DNA of 36,877 nucleotides, taken from the NCBI RefSeq assembly GCF_002154575.1, contig NZ_MUBA01000019.1:1-36877 (forward strand). Direction: 5' to 3'. Shown piece by piece: positions 16,408 through 25,242 of the stretch; within the stretch, counting starts at the first letter, position 1, and each line of letters starts with the position of its first letter. The DNA is from Streptomyces bobili. GTDB taxonomy: Bacteria; Actinomycetota; Actinomycetes; Streptomycetales; Streptomycetaceae. The notes below the pieces were generated by a model. It was not told where the DNA came from and made no database searches. It was given only the letters and a program-made list of their open reading frames with translations. The position numbers and the translations under genes are program-made.

Positions 16408-19400
16408 TTACGCCTTGCGCAGGCGGAACGTGAGGGTCAGGGCCTCGTCCGTGAACGGGGCGCCGTAGGTGTCGTCCGCCTCGCCCTGGGCGCTGTGCTC
16501 GTTCAAGAAGGTGGTGGCGAGGACCTCGTCCGAGATCAGGGACGCGTGGCCGGTCAGCGCGTCGACGACTTCCGGATCGGTCGCGGTCCAGCGGAGCGCG
16601 ATGCGGTCGGCGACGTCGAGGCCGCTGTTCTTGCGGGCCTCCTGGATCAGGCGGATCGCGTCACGGGCCAGGCCGGCCCGGCGCAGCTCCTCGGTGATCT
16701 CCAGGTCGAGGGCGACCGTCGCGCCTGAGTCGGACGCCACCGACCAGCCCTCGCGCGGGGTCTCCGTGATGATGACCTCGTCGGGGGCGAGGGTGACGGT
16801 CTCGCCGTCGACCTCCACCGAGGCCGTGCCCTCGCGCAGGGCGAGGGAGAGCGCGGCCGCGTCGGCGTTCGCCACCGCCTTGGCCACGTCCTGGACGCGC
16901 TTGCCGAACCGCTTGCCCAGGGCGCGGAAGTTGGCCTTGGCGGTCGTGTCGACCAGGCTGCCGCCGACCTCGGAGAGCGAGGCGAGTGACTCGACGTTCA
17001 GCTCCTCCGTGATCTGCGCGTGCAGCTCGGCGGAGAGCGCGTCGAAGCCCGCGGCCGCGATGAGCGCGCGGCGCAGCGGCTGGCGGGTCTTGACGCCCGA
17101 CTCCGCGCGCGTGGCGCGGCCCAGCTCGACCAGGCGGCGCACCAGGACCATCTGCTTGGACAGCTCCGGGTCGATCGCGGCGAGGTCCGCCTCCGGCCAG
17201 GACGCCAGGTGCACCGACTCCGGGGCGCCCGGCGTGACCGGCGCGACCAGGTCCTGCCAGACCCGCTCGGTGATGAACGGGGTCAGCGGGGCCATCAGCT
17301 TCGTGACCGTCTCGACGACCTCGTGCAGGGTGCGCAGCGCGGCCTTGTCGCCCTGCCAGAAGCGGCGACGGGAGCGGCGTACGTACCAGTTGGACAGGTC
17401 GTCGACGAACGCGGAGAGGAGCTTGCCGGCGCGCTGGGTGTCGTAGGCCTCCAGTGCCTGGGTCACCTGGTCGGTGAGCGCGTGGAGTTCGGACAGGAGC
17501 CAGCGGTCGAGGACGGTGCGGTCGGCCGGGGCCGGGTCGGCCTCGGAGGGGGCCCAGCCGGACGTGCGGGCGTACAGCGCCTGGAAGGCGACCGTGTTCC
17601 AGTAGGTGAGCAGGGTCTTGCGCACCACCTCCTGGATGGTGCCGTGACCGACGCGGCGGGCTGCCCAGGGGGAGCCGCCGGCCGCCATGAACCAGCGGAC
17701 CGCGTCGGCGCCGTGCTGGTCCATCAGCGGGATCGGCTGGAGGATGTTGCCCAGGTGCTTGGACATCTTGCGGCCGTCCTCGGCGAGGATGTGGCCGAGG
17801 CAGACGACGTTCTCGTAGCTGGACTTGTCGAAGACCAGGGTGCCGATCGCCATCAGCGTGTAGAACCAGCCGCGGGTCTGGTCGATGGCCTCGCTGATGA
17901 ACTGCGCCGGGTAGCGGGACTCGAAGAGTTCCTTGTTCTTGTACGGGTAGCCCCACTGCGCGAACGGCATCGAACCGGAGTCGTACCAGGCGTCGATGAC
18001 CTCGGGCACGCGCGTGGCGAGCCGGCCGCAGTTCTCCTGCGGGCAGTCGAAGGTGACCGCGTCGATGTACGGGCGGTGCGGGTCGAGTTCGGACTGGTCG
18101 GTGCCGGTCAGCCCGGTCAGCTCCGCGCGCGAGCCGACGACGGTGAGGTGGTCGTCCTCGCAGCGCCAGATCGGCAGCGGGGTGCCCCAGTAGCGGCTGC
18201 GGGAGAGCGCCCAGTCGATGTTGTTGTTCAGCCAGTCGCCGAAGCGGCCGTGCTTGACCGTGTCCGGGTACCAGTTGGTCTTCTCGTTCTCCTCGAGAAG
18301 GCGGTCCTTGACGGCCGTGGTGCGGATGTACCAGGACGGCTGCGCGTAGTAGAGCAGCGCGGTGTGGCAGCGCCAGCAGTGCGGGTAGCTGTGCTCGTAG
18401 GGGATGTGCTTGAAGAGGAGGCCGCGGCTCTGGAGGTCCTCGGTGAGCTTTTCGTCCGCCTTCTTGAAGAAGACGCCGCCGACCAGCGGGACGCTCTCCT
18501 CGAAGGTGCCGTTGGGGCGGATCGGGTTCACGACCGGCAGGCCGTAGGCGCGGCAGACCTTGAGGTCGTCCTCACCGAAGGCGGGGGACTGGTGGACCAG
18601 ACCGGTGCCGTCCTCGGTCGTCACGTACTCGGCGTTGACGACGTAGTGGGCGGGCTCCGGGAACTCGACCAGCTCGAACGGACGTTGATACGTCCAGCGC
18701 TCCATCTCGGCGCCGGTGAAGGACTCGCCGGTGGCCTCCCAGCCCTCGCCGAGCGCCTTCTCGACGAGCGGCTGCGCGACGACGAGGTTCTCCTCGCCGT
18801 CCGTCACGACGACGTAGGTGACGTCGGGGTGTGCGGCCACGGCCGTGTTGGAGACCAGCGTCCAGGGGGTCGTGGTCCACACCAGGAGCGCGGCCCGGCC
18901 GGCCAGCGGGCCGGAGGTGAGCGGGAAACGGACGTACACCGAGGGGTCGACGATCGTCTCGTAGCCCTGCGCCAGCTCGTGGTCCGACAGGCCCGTCTCG
19001 TCGCGGGGGCACCAGGGGGCCACGCGGTAGTCCTGCACCAGCAGGCCCTTGTCGAAGATCTCCTTGAGCGACCACCACACCGACTCGACGTACTCGGGGT
19101 CCATGGTGCGGTAGGCGTCGTCCAGGTCGACCCAGTAGCCCATGCGGTTGGTCAGCTCGGTGAACGCGTCGGTGTGGCGCGTCACGGAGTCACGGCACCG
19201 GGCGTTGAACTCGGCGATGCCGTACGCCTCGATGTCCTGCTTGCCGGTGAAGCCCAGTTCCTTCTCCACCGCCAGCTCCACGGGCAGGCCGTGGCAGTCC
19301 CAGCCGGCCTTGCGGGCCACGTGGTAGCCGCGCATGGTGCGGAAGCGGGGGAAGACGTCCTTGAAGACGCGCGCCTCGATGTGGTGGGCGCCCGGCATGC

Positions 19401-19569
19401 CGTTGGCGGTGGGCGGGCCCTCGTAGAAAACCCACTCGGGGCGGCCCTCGGACTGTTCCAGGCTCTTGGCGAAGATCTTCTGCTCGCGCCAGAAGTCGAG
19501 CACGGCGTGCTCGAGGGCGGGCAGGTCGACCTGGGCGGGTACCTGGCGGTACTGCGGCTGCGTGTTCAA
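16408..19569 (-). CDS. ileS: Isoleucyl-tRNA synthetase IleS (type 2, GxHH motif)
   Basis: IleS charges tRNA-Ile in the cytoplasm. I chose a TTG start at 19569 (1053 aa) because GGAGG lies 7 nt upstream and the T-box leader sequesters exactly that site; the longer frame to 19656 runs through the riboswitch. Features in order are the ATP-site region with G60-A61-H62-H63 where HxGH is expected, the editing domain with TTTPWTLVSNTA and GTGLVHQSPAFGEDD, the KMSKH signature at residues 601-605, and the anticodon-binding C-terminal region. The length and RTMRGYHVARKAGWDCHGLPVE block fit the type 2, eukaryote-like IleS class. The swapped HIGH motif is treated separately. Confidence 0.96.
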   Translation of the reverse strand: MNTQPQYRQVPAQVDLPALEHAVLDFWREQKIFAKSLEQSEGRPEWVFYEGPPTANGMPGAHHIEARVFKDVFPRFRTMRGYHVARKAGWDCHGLPVELAVEKELGFTGKQDIEAYGIAEFNARCRDSVTRHTDAFTELTNRMGYWVDLDDAYRTMDPEYVESVWWSLKEIFDKGLLVQDYRVAPWCPRDETGLSDHELAQGYETIVDPSVYVRFPLTSGPLAGRAALLVWTTTPWTLVSNTAVAAHPDVTYVVVTDGEENLVVAQPLVEKALGEGWEATGESFTGAEMERWTYQRPFELVEFPEPAHYVVNAEYVTTEDGTGLVHQSPAFGEDDLKVCRAYGLPVVNPIRPNGTFEESVPLVGGVFFKKADEKLTEDLQSRGLLFKHIPYEHSYPHCWRCHTALLYYAQPSWYIRTTAVKDRLLEENEKTNWYPDTVKHGRFGDWLNNNIDWALSRSRYWGTPLPIWRCEDDHLTVVGSRAELTGLTGTDQSELDPHRPYIDAVTFDCPQENCGRLATRVPEVIDAWYDSGSMPFAQWGYPYKNKELFESRYPAQFISEAIDQTRGWFYTLMAIGTLVFDKSSYENVVCLGHILAEDGRKMSKHLGNILQPIPLMDQHGADAVRWFMAAGGSPWAARRVGHGTIQEVVRKTLLTYWNTVAFQALYARTSGWAPSEADPAPADRTVLDRWLLSELHALTDQVTQALEAYDTQRAGKLLSAFVDDLSNWYVRRSRRRFWQGDKAALRTLHEVVETVTKLMAPLTPFITERVWQDLVAPVTPGAPESVHLASWPEADLAAIDPELSKQMVLVRRLVELGRATRAESGVKTRQPLRRALIAAAGFDALSAELHAQITEELNVESLASLSEVGGSLVDTTAKANFRALGKRFGKRVQDVAKAVANADAAALSLALREGTASVEVDGETVTLAPDEVIITETPREGWSVASDSGATVALDLEITEELRRAGLARDAIRLIQEARKNSGLDVADRIALRWTATDPEVVDALTGHASLISDEVLATTFLNEHSAQGEADDTYGAPFTDEALTLTFRLRKA

Positions 19570-19576
19570 CGAGCTT

Positions 19577-19857
19577 CCTCCGGCGGATGTGCTGCCTTCC
19601 GTCGGAGGGACGAGAGCCTTGTCCACGCCGTGTGCGGCGCGCTCCCGCGGTACCACCCTCCTTGGCCCTCCGGCGCGTCGTGCGCCCCGGGGAGCCCCCT
19701 CATTGGGGTCGCGATGCCGGTTCTACCAACCCTGAGAGGGTCTTCTTCCGGCGGCTCCGGGGTGATCTTCACGTCGCGCTCGCCCCCGGGCTTCCACCGT
19801 CCCCGGGTCGCTCTGGGCTGCGTACGCCGCTACTCGTCCCCATCCACGCTTCTCGCT
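19577..19857 (-). promoter_or_regulatory. Translational T-box riboswitch of ileS
   Basis: On the - strand the leader holds the T-box sequence TGGTACCGCG (19646-19655), whose UGGU would pair with the ACCA end of uncharged tRNA. A GAAG-ATC-ACC context at 19761-19770 gives an isoleucine ATC specifier (19764-19766). CCCTCC (19604-19609) can pair with GGAGGG (19656-19661) flanking the T-box to form the antisequestrator. Alternatively CCTCCGACGG (19599-19608) pairs with CCGCCGGAGG (19577-19586), which hides the ileS Shine-Dalgarno GGAGG. No U-tract is present, so control is by translation, as known for actinobacterial ileS. The 5' boundary is estimated from a TACACT -10 candidate at 19864-19869. 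Confidence 0.9.
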
Positions 19858-19869
19858 CCGCCCAGTGTA

Positions 19870-20153
19870 CGGCGCCGCACGGACAGCGGCCGACCGGTTT
19901 TCGGGGCCGTGGGCCGGGCGCTCGCGGCGGGCCCCGGTGACCCGAATGGCGAGGGGCGCCGGTTCCCGCCCCGGGACTGCCGACCGGGCGGATTACCCGG
20001 CGGGGAGCTGGGCACAACGGATGCAGGCTTGCCGCGTGACGTGCGCGAGGTGGGCGAATCGGGCGGTGTGCCCCGTTGCCGCGGGACTCAAGTCGATTTA
20101 TCGTCCCAGCACGATTCGCGTGCAAGATCACAATATGTGAAGGGGCCGCGGCC
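19870..20153. other. Divergent intergenic region between ileS and the DksA-like gene
   Basis: No gene is supported here. On the - side a possible -10 TACACT (19864-19869) would start the ileS T-box transcript, but I see no convincing -35. On the + side TTGCCG (20076-20081) and TATCGT (20099-20104), spaced 17 bp, are a candidate promoter for the downstream gene. An open frame extends upstream of ATG 20154 to 20076, but it crosses this promoter and does not look coding. Confidence 0.5.
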
Positions 20154-21278
20154 ATGGTGGCGAAGAAGACCGCCGTACAGCAGTCGGCGTCCGGCAGGTC
20201 CACCGGCGCCTCCGGCGGTGCGGCCAAGGAGGTCGGTGCGAAGAAGAGCACGCAGGGAGGGAGCACGCGGGGAGGGAGCACGGGCACGGCGGACGCCGAG
20301 CGGCCGAAGCAGACGAAGGCGGTGAAGGCGGTGAAGGCCGTGGGCGCGGGGGGAGCCGGGAAGGCGGCGGCCGAGAAGGTGCCGGCGAAGAAGGTGGCGG
20401 CGAAGAAGGCCGCGCCTGCCGGAAAGGCCGCGGCCTCCGGCCCGGCTGCGACCTCCGAGGCCGTCGGCGCGTCCAAGAGGACGGGAGCCCCGAAGAGGAC
20501 GGCGGCTTCCAAGAAGACCGCGGCCCCGAAGAAGGCGGCCACCAGGACCGGGGCCGTCAAGAAGGCCCCGGCGAAGAAGACGGCAGCCGGCGGGAAGGCG
20601 GCCACCGCAGAGGAGGGCATGGTCCGCGAGTCGGGCGCCGGTCCGCAGGGTGCAGTCGGCGAGGTGGACGCCGGCACGGAGGGGGCCGGCGGCAGGGGCG
20701 GTGCGGCCGGGAAGGGGACCGCCCGGAGGAGCACCGCAGGCAAGAGCACGGCCAAGAAGGTGGGCGCGGCCTCGGCCGCGGAGCAGACGGGAGCCACGAC
20801 AGTGGTTGCGAAGAAGACTCCTGGCACGGCCACGGCGGCGAAGACCGCCGTTCCGAAGGCACGTTTCGCCGCGGCGGAGCCCGGCGAACTGGCGGTGCGC
20901 CCCGGCGAGGACCCCTGGACGCCCGAGGAGGTGGCGGAGGCCCGCGCCGAGCTGGACTCCGAGAAGAACCGGCTGCGCGCCGAGCTGGCCTCGTCCGAGG
21001 CGGCCCTGGTGGGACTGATGCGGGACTCGGGGGACGGCGCCGGGGACGACCAGGCGGACACCGGGACGAAGAACATCACGCGCGAGCACGAACTGGCGCT
21101 GGCCGCCAACGCGCGCGAGATGCTGGTCCAGACCGAGCACGCCCTGGAGCGGCTGGACGCGGGCACCTACGGCCTGTGCGAGAACTGCGGGAATCCCATC
21201 GGCAAGGCCCGCATGCAGGCCTTCCCGCGGGCCACCCTGTGCGTCGAGTGCAAGCAGAAGCAGGAGCGCCGGTACTGA
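20154..21278 (+). CDS. TraR/DksA-type zinc-finger protein with histone-H1-like N-terminus
   Basis: This 374-residue protein combines two parts. Residues 1 to about 245 are of low complexity and very rich in Lys, Ala, Thr and Gly, with repeated AKK, PKK and AGK motifs as in histone H1-like tails. The C-terminal part has a helical segment ([20 protein letters not shown]), a [13 protein letters not shown] segment, then a four-cysteine zinc finger (C342, C345, C363, C366) of the DksA/TraR type. DksA proteins bind the RNA polymerase secondary channel; the basic tail suggests DNA or RNA contact, which is inference. ATG 20154 is preceded by GAAGGGG; GTG 20157 follows at once. The gene lies upstream of lspA, as in other Streptomyces. 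Confidence 0.85.
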   Translation: MVAKKTAVQQSASGRSTGASGGAAKEVGAKKSTQGGSTRGGSTGTADAERPKQTKAVKAVKAVGAGGAGKAAAEKVPAKKVAAKKAAPAGKAAASGPAATSEAVGASKRTGAPKRTAASKKTAAPKKAATRTGAVKKAPAKKTAAGGKAATAEEGMVRESGAGPQGAVGEVDAGTEGAGGRGGAAGKGTARRSTAGKSTAKKVGAASAAEQTGATTVVAKKTPGTATAAKTAVPKARFAAAEPGELAVRPGEDPWTPEEVAEARAELDSEKNRLRAELASSEAALVGLMRDSGDGAGDDQADTGTKNITREHELALAANAREMLVQTEHALERLDAGTYGLCENCGNPIGKARMQAFPRATLCVECKQKQERRY

Positions 21279-21346
21279 TCACCCGGCCGTCGTCGAAGCG
21301 TGCCGTACCCTCGTCCTCAGTCAGGTACCTAGGTCGAGGGACTCAC

Positions 21347-21997
21347 GTGGCAGAGGCGGAGCGCATCATCGGTACGCCGGACACTCCAGAGGCGGCGGGA
21401 GCCGAGCCGGAGCCGTCCGGCGGGAACGCAGGGCAGCCGGAGCGGCCGGATTCGGACGACTCCTCCGGTGCGGACGAGTCCACGGCGCAGGCCGCCGGGC
21501 AGCAGCCCCGCGGCAGGCGCCGTATCGCCGTGCTGTTCGGGGTCGCCGCGTTCGCGTACGTCATCGACCTGGTCAGCAAGCTGATCGTGGTCGCGAAGCT
21601 GGAGCACCACCAGCCGGTCGAGGTCGTCGGGGACTGGCTGCGATTCGAGGCGATCCGCAACGCGGGCGCCGCCTTCGGCTTCGGCGAGGCCTTCACCGTG
21701 ATCTTCACGGTGATCGCGGCGGCGGTGATCGTGGTGATCGCCCGGCTCGCCCGCAAGCTCTACAGCCTGCCCTGGGCGATCGCGCTGGGCCTGCTGCTCG
21801 GGGGCGCCCTCGGCAACCTCACCGACCGGATCTTCCGTGCGCCGGGGGTCTTCGAGGGCGCGGTGGTGGACTTCATCGCGCCGAAGCACTTCGCGGTCTT
21901 CAACCTGGCCGACTCGGCGATCGTCTGCGGTGGAATCCTGATCGTCCTGCTGTCCTTCAAGGGCCTCGACCCGGACGGGACCGTCCACAAGGACTGA
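21347..21997 (+). CDS. lspA: Lipoprotein signal peptidase LspA
   Basis: LspA is a membrane aspartyl protease (signal peptidase II) that cuts the signal peptide off prolipoproteins. The 216-residue protein has four membrane segments beginning near residue 60 and the family motifs [16 protein letters not shown] (Asp160) and FNLADS (Asp189), the two catalytic aspartates. An acidic, Pro/Gly/Ser-rich cytoplasmic extension of about 55 residues precedes the first membrane segment, longer than in E. coli LspA. GTG 21347 follows GAGGGA. It is followed 43 nt later by the pseudouridine synthase gene, the usual lspA-rluD pairing. Confidence 0.95.
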   Translation: MAEAERIIGTPDTPEAAGAEPEPSGGNAGQPERPDSDDSSGADESTAQAAGQQPRGRRRIAVLFGVAAFAYVIDLVSKLIVVAKLEHHQPVEVVGDWLRFEAIRNAGAAFGFGEAFTVIFTVIAAAVIVVIARLARKLYSLPWAIALGLLLGGALGNLTDRIFRAPGVFEGAVVDFIAPKHFAVFNLADSAIVCGGILIVLLSFKGLDPDGTVHKD

Positions 21998-22040
21998 GCG
22001 TGTGTTCGGGGGTGCCGGACCTGTCCGGCATACTCGACGG

Positions 22041-22985
22041 GTGAGCACGATTCCCGAGACCCGCAACCTGCCCGTGCCCGACGGCCTGGAGGGCGAGCGT
22101 GTAGACGCCGCCATCTCCCGCATGTTCGGCTTCTCCCGTACCAAGGCCGCCGAGCTCGCGGCCGCGGGGAAGGTCACGGTCGACGGGTCGGTGGTCGGGA
22201 AGTCCGAACGGGTGCACGGCGGGGCCTGGCTCGAGGTCGAGATGCCGCAGGCGCCCGCGCCGGTGCAGGTGGTCGCCGAGCCCGTCGAGGGCATGGAGAT
22301 CGTGCACGACGACGACGACGTGGTCGTGATCGTCAAGCCGGTCGGGGTGGCCGCCCACCCGTCGCCCGGCTGGACCGGCACGACCGTCATCGGCGGACTC
22401 GCCGCCGCCGGCTACCGCATCTCCACCTCCGGTGCCGCCGAGCGCCAGGGCATCGTGCACCGGCTCGACGTGGGCACCTCCGGCCTGATGGTGGTCGCCA
22501 AGTCGGAGCGCGCCTACACCTCGCTGAAGCGCCAGTTCAAGGAGCGCACGGTCGACAAGCGCTACCACGCGCTCGTCCAGGGCCACCCGGACCCCACCAG
22601 CGGCACCATCGACGCGCCCATCGGCCGCCACCCCCAGCACGACTACAAGTGGGCGGTCACCGCCGAGGGCAAGCCCTCCGTCACGCACTACGACCTGATC
22701 GAGGCCTTCCGCGCCGCCTCCCTGCTGGACATCAAGCTGGAGACCGGCCGTACCCACCAGATCCGCGTCCACATGGCCGCCCACCGCCACCCGTGCGTCG
22801 GCGACCTGACCTACGGCGCCGACCCGACGCTCGCCAAGCGGCTGACGCTGACCCGCCAGTGGCTGCACGCGGTCCGGCTGGGCTTCGAGCACCCCGGCGA
22901 CGGCGAGTGGGCCGAGTTCTCCTGCGAGTACCCGGACGACCTCCAGCAGGCCCTCGACCAGGTCCGTGAGGAGACCTACGGATGA
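22041..22985 (+). CDS. RluA-family rRNA pseudouridine synthase (RluD-like)
   Basis: The enzyme converts specific uridines in RNA, probably large-subunit rRNA, to pseudouridine. The 314-residue protein has an N-terminal S4 RNA-binding domain ([21 protein letters not shown]) and the catalytic block [15 protein letters not shown] with Asp143 as nucleophile, then [13 protein letters not shown] chose GTG 22041; an in-frame GTG at 22002 exists. Upstream of GTG 22041 there is only a weak Shine-Dalgarno sequence, but CATACT at 22029-22034 ends 6 nt before it, so a leaderless transcript is possible. The stop overlaps the next gene as ATGA. RluD itself modifies helix 69; the exact target is not provable here. 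Confidence 0.92.
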   Translation: MSTIPETRNLPVPDGLEGERVDAAISRMFGFSRTKAAELAAAGKVTVDGSVVGKSERVHGGAWLEVEMPQAPAPVQVVAEPVEGMEIVHDDDDVVVIVKPVGVAAHPSPGWTGTTVIGGLAAAGYRISTSGAAERQGIVHRLDVGTSGLMVVAKSERAYTSLKRQFKERTVDKRYHALVQGHPDPTSGTIDAPIGRHPQHDYKWAVTAEGKPSVTHYDLIEAFRAASLLDIKLETGRTHQIRVHMAAHRHPCVGDLTYGADPTLAKRLTLTRQWLHAVRLGFEHPGDGEWAEFSCEYPDDLQQALDQVREETYG

Positions 22986-23461
22986 GCGGCCCGCGCGCGT
23001 ACGTGATCCGCGTCGCGGAGGACCCCGCCGACCGTGAGGCCTGCTTCGCGGTCCGCAAGGAGGTCTTCGTCGGCGAGCAGGGCGTCCCGGAGGACATCGA
23101 GTACGACGCCCACGACGCCGGCGCGGTGCATGTGCTGGCGGTCCGCGAGGACGGCGTACCGCTCGGGACCGGGCGGCTGCTGTACGGCGCGCAGGTCGCG
23201 GCGAAGACCGGCGGGGACCTGTCGGTCGGGTCGCTGGGGCGGCTCGCCGTCACCAAGGAGGCACGCGGGCTCGGCGTCGGGGCCGCGCTGGTGACGGCCA
23301 TCGAGGACACGGCACGCGCGCGTGGGCTCACGGCGGTCGACCTGCACGCGCAGACGCACGCCCTGGGGTTCTACGAGCGGCTGGGGTACGAGGCGTACGG
23401 CCCGGAGTTCCCGGACGCGGGCATCCCGCACCGGGCGATGCGGCGGGGCCTCCAGCCGTAG
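22982..23461 (+). CDS. GNAT-family N-acetyltransferase
   Basis: This 159-residue protein of the Gcn5-related acetyltransferase family resembles the ElaA/YjcF group. It carries [18 protein letters not shown] near the N-terminus, the acetyl-CoA pyrophosphate loop [10 protein letters not shown] and the typical ending [17 protein letters not shown]. It would transfer acetyl from acetyl-CoA to an unknown amine substrate in the cytoplasm. ATG 22982 overlaps the pseudouridine synthase stop by 4 nt, so the two are co-translated. Nothing in the sequence identifies the substrate. Confidence 0.9.
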   Translation: MSGPRAYVIRVAEDPADREACFAVRKEVFVGEQGVPEDIEYDAHDAGAVHVLAVREDGVPLGTGRLLYGAQVAAKTGGDLSVGSLGRLAVTKEARGLGVGAALVTAIEDTARARGLTAVDLHAQTHALGFYERLGYEAYGPEFPDAGIPHRAMRRGLQP

Positions 23462-23556
23462 CCGGGGTGGCGGGGGCGCCGAACGGGCTGCCGGCGAGGG
23501 CGACGTGGCAGGCTTGAGATCCGCCGTGTGACGTCTCAGCCCCCGGAGCACTGACC

Positions 23557-25143
23557 GTGGATCAGTTGGCCCTGTTGTTCGTCCTGCTGCTCGGGGCCGT
23601 GGTGAGTGTCCCGCTGGGCGACCGGTGGAGTCTGCCGGCACCGGTCCTGATGACCCTGCTCGGGATCGTGCTCGTGGTCGTCGACTTCGTGCCCGATGTG
23701 AGCGTTCCGCCGGACCTGATCCTGCCCCTGCTGCTGCCGCCCCTGCTGTACGCGGCCGTGCGGCGCACCTCCTGGCGGCAGTTCACGGCCAACAAACGGC
23801 CGATCTTCCTGCTCGCCGTGGCCCTGGTGTTCGTCACGATGCTGTGTGTGGGCGCCGTCGCCCACGCGATCGTGCCCGGACTGCCGATCGCCGCGGCCCT
23901 GGCCCTCGGGGCGCTCGTCGCACCGCCCGACCCGGTGGCCGCCACCGCCGTGGCCGGAAAGCTCGGGCTGCCGCGCCGGCTGGTGTCCATCCTGGAGGGC
24001 GAGGGGCTCTTCAACGACGTCACCGCCATCGTGCTCTACCACGTGGCCATCGCCGCCGTCGTCAGCGGGAGCTTCTCGCCCTGGGAGGCCGGCCTCGACC
24101 TGGTGCTGTCCGCCGTCGTCGCGGTGGCCGTCGGGCTGACGCTCGGCTGGGGCGCGAACCGGCTGATGGACCTGCTCGGGGACCCCACCCTGCAGATCGG
24201 GCTGACGCTGCTGGTGCCGTACGCCGCCTATGTGCTGGCGGAGGAGTTCCACGGGTCCGGGGTGCTCGCGGTGCTCACCACAGCGCTGTTCCTCGCCGAG
24301 TACGCCACCGATCCCGACGACGTGATGACGCGGCTGGCCGGGCACACCTTCTGGGACATCGTCGACACCCTGGTGACCGGGGTGGCGTTCGGGCTGATCG
24401 GCCTGGAACTGCACCTGGCGATCCGGACAGCGTCCGGGCGGTGGGGGGAGATGCTCGGATGGGCCGCGGCGGTGGTGGCCGTCGTGATCCTCGTACGGCT
24501 GCTGTGGCTGCTGCCGGCCACCTGGCTCGCCCAGCGGCTGCACGCCCGGCGGGACCACGACGAGGACATCCCCGTCAGCTGGCGGGAGACCGTCGTGATG
24601 TGGTGGTCGGGGATGCGCGGGGTCGCCTCGGTGGCGCTGGCGCTCGCGATTCCGCTGAAGACCGATGAAGGGACGCCCTTCCCGAACCGGGACGAGATCG
24701 TGTTCATCGCCTTCGGGGTCATCATGGCGACGCTCGTGATCCAGGGACTGACCCTGCCGTGGCTGGTGAAACGGCTCGGGGTGCAGGCCGACACCGGGCG
24801 TGAGAAGGAGTTCGAGAAGGAACTGGCCGTGCGGGCGGCGAAGGCGGCGAAGCGCCGGCTGCGGGAGATCGAGGCCGAGGAGGATCTGCCGGAGGAACTG
24901 TCCGAGCAGATGAGCCGGCGGGCCCTCGACATCGGGCTGCGGATCAGCCCCGACCTGGGGGAGGACGAGCGGCGGGAGGACCATGAGCACCGGGTGCGCC
25001 GGCTGAAGCGGGTGCGGCGGATCCAGGGGGAGATGCTGAGCGCGGCCCGGCACGAGGTGGTCGCCGCGCGCAGTGAGCCGGGTGCCGATCCGGAGATCGT
25101 GGACAGGGTGCTGCGGCATCTGGACGTGCGCAGCCTGCGGTGA
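23557..25143 (+). CDS. CPA1-type Na+/H+ antiporter
   Basis: This 528-residue membrane protein exchanges monovalent cations for protons and is probably involved in pH and sodium homeostasis. About twelve membrane segments fill residues 1-400. Family motifs include the DPVAATAVAG segment with its conserved Asp, GEGLFNDVTAIVLYHVA with the Asn-Asp pair, and WWSGMRGVASVALALAIP near the last helices. A charged cytoplasmic tail of about 130 residues with coiled-coil character follows. GTG 23557 has GGAG 9 nt upstream. The gene converges on the mscS-like gene, separated by a hairpin. Ion specificity cannot be told from the sequence. Confidence 0.9.
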   Translation: MDQLALLFVLLLGAVVSVPLGDRWSLPAPVLMTLLGIVLVVVDFVPDVSVPPDLILPLLLPPLLYAAVRRTSWRQFTANKRPIFLLAVALVFVTMLCVGAVAHAIVPGLPIAAALALGALVAPPDPVAATAVAGKLGLPRRLVSILEGEGLFNDVTAIVLYHVAIAAVVSGSFSPWEAGLDLVLSAVVAVAVGLTLGWGANRLMDLLGDPTLQIGLTLLVPYAAYVLAEEFHGSGVLAVLTTALFLAEYATDPDDVMTRLAGHTFWDIVDTLVTGVAFGLIGLELHLAIRTASGRWGEMLGWAAAVVAVVILVRLLWLLPATWLAQRLHARRDHDEDIPVSWRETVVMWWSGMRGVASVALALAIPLKTDEGTPFPNRDEIVFIAFGVIMATLVIQGLTLPWLVKRLGVQADTGREKEFEKELAVRAAKAAKRRLREIEAEEDLPEELSEQMSRRALDIGLRISPDLGEDERREDHEHRVRRLKRVRRIQGEMLSAARHEVVAARSEPGADPEIVDRVLRHLDVRSLR

Positions 25144-25205
25144 CAGGCGATCGGCGACCGGTGGCCGGCGATCGGTGATCCCGGTCGTGCGCGTCGGCGG
25201 CGCAC

Positions 25206-25234
25206 GCCGCCGCGGGCGTCGGGCCCGCGGCGGC
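25206..25234. terminator. Bidirectional terminator hairpin between antiporter and MscS genes
   Basis: GCCGCCGCGGGC (25206-25217) and GCCCGCGGCGGC (25223-25234) form a perfect 12-bp stem with a 5-nt loop in the 99-bp gap between the convergent genes. It has no T-tract on either side. The flank at 25146-25182 also holds imperfect GATCGGYGA direct repeats. Confidence 0.75.
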
Positions 25235-25242
25235 ACGGGCCG

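Noticed and set aside
20076..20153. N-terminal extension of the DksA-like protein
   Set aside because: It crosses a plausible TTGCCG-17-TATCGT promoter, has lower GC at third positions and lacks a Shine-Dalgarno site.
17020..20325. Open frame of 1101 codons antisense to ileS
   Set aside because: It is an antisense shadow of ileS, runs through the T-box leader, and has no recognisable domain.
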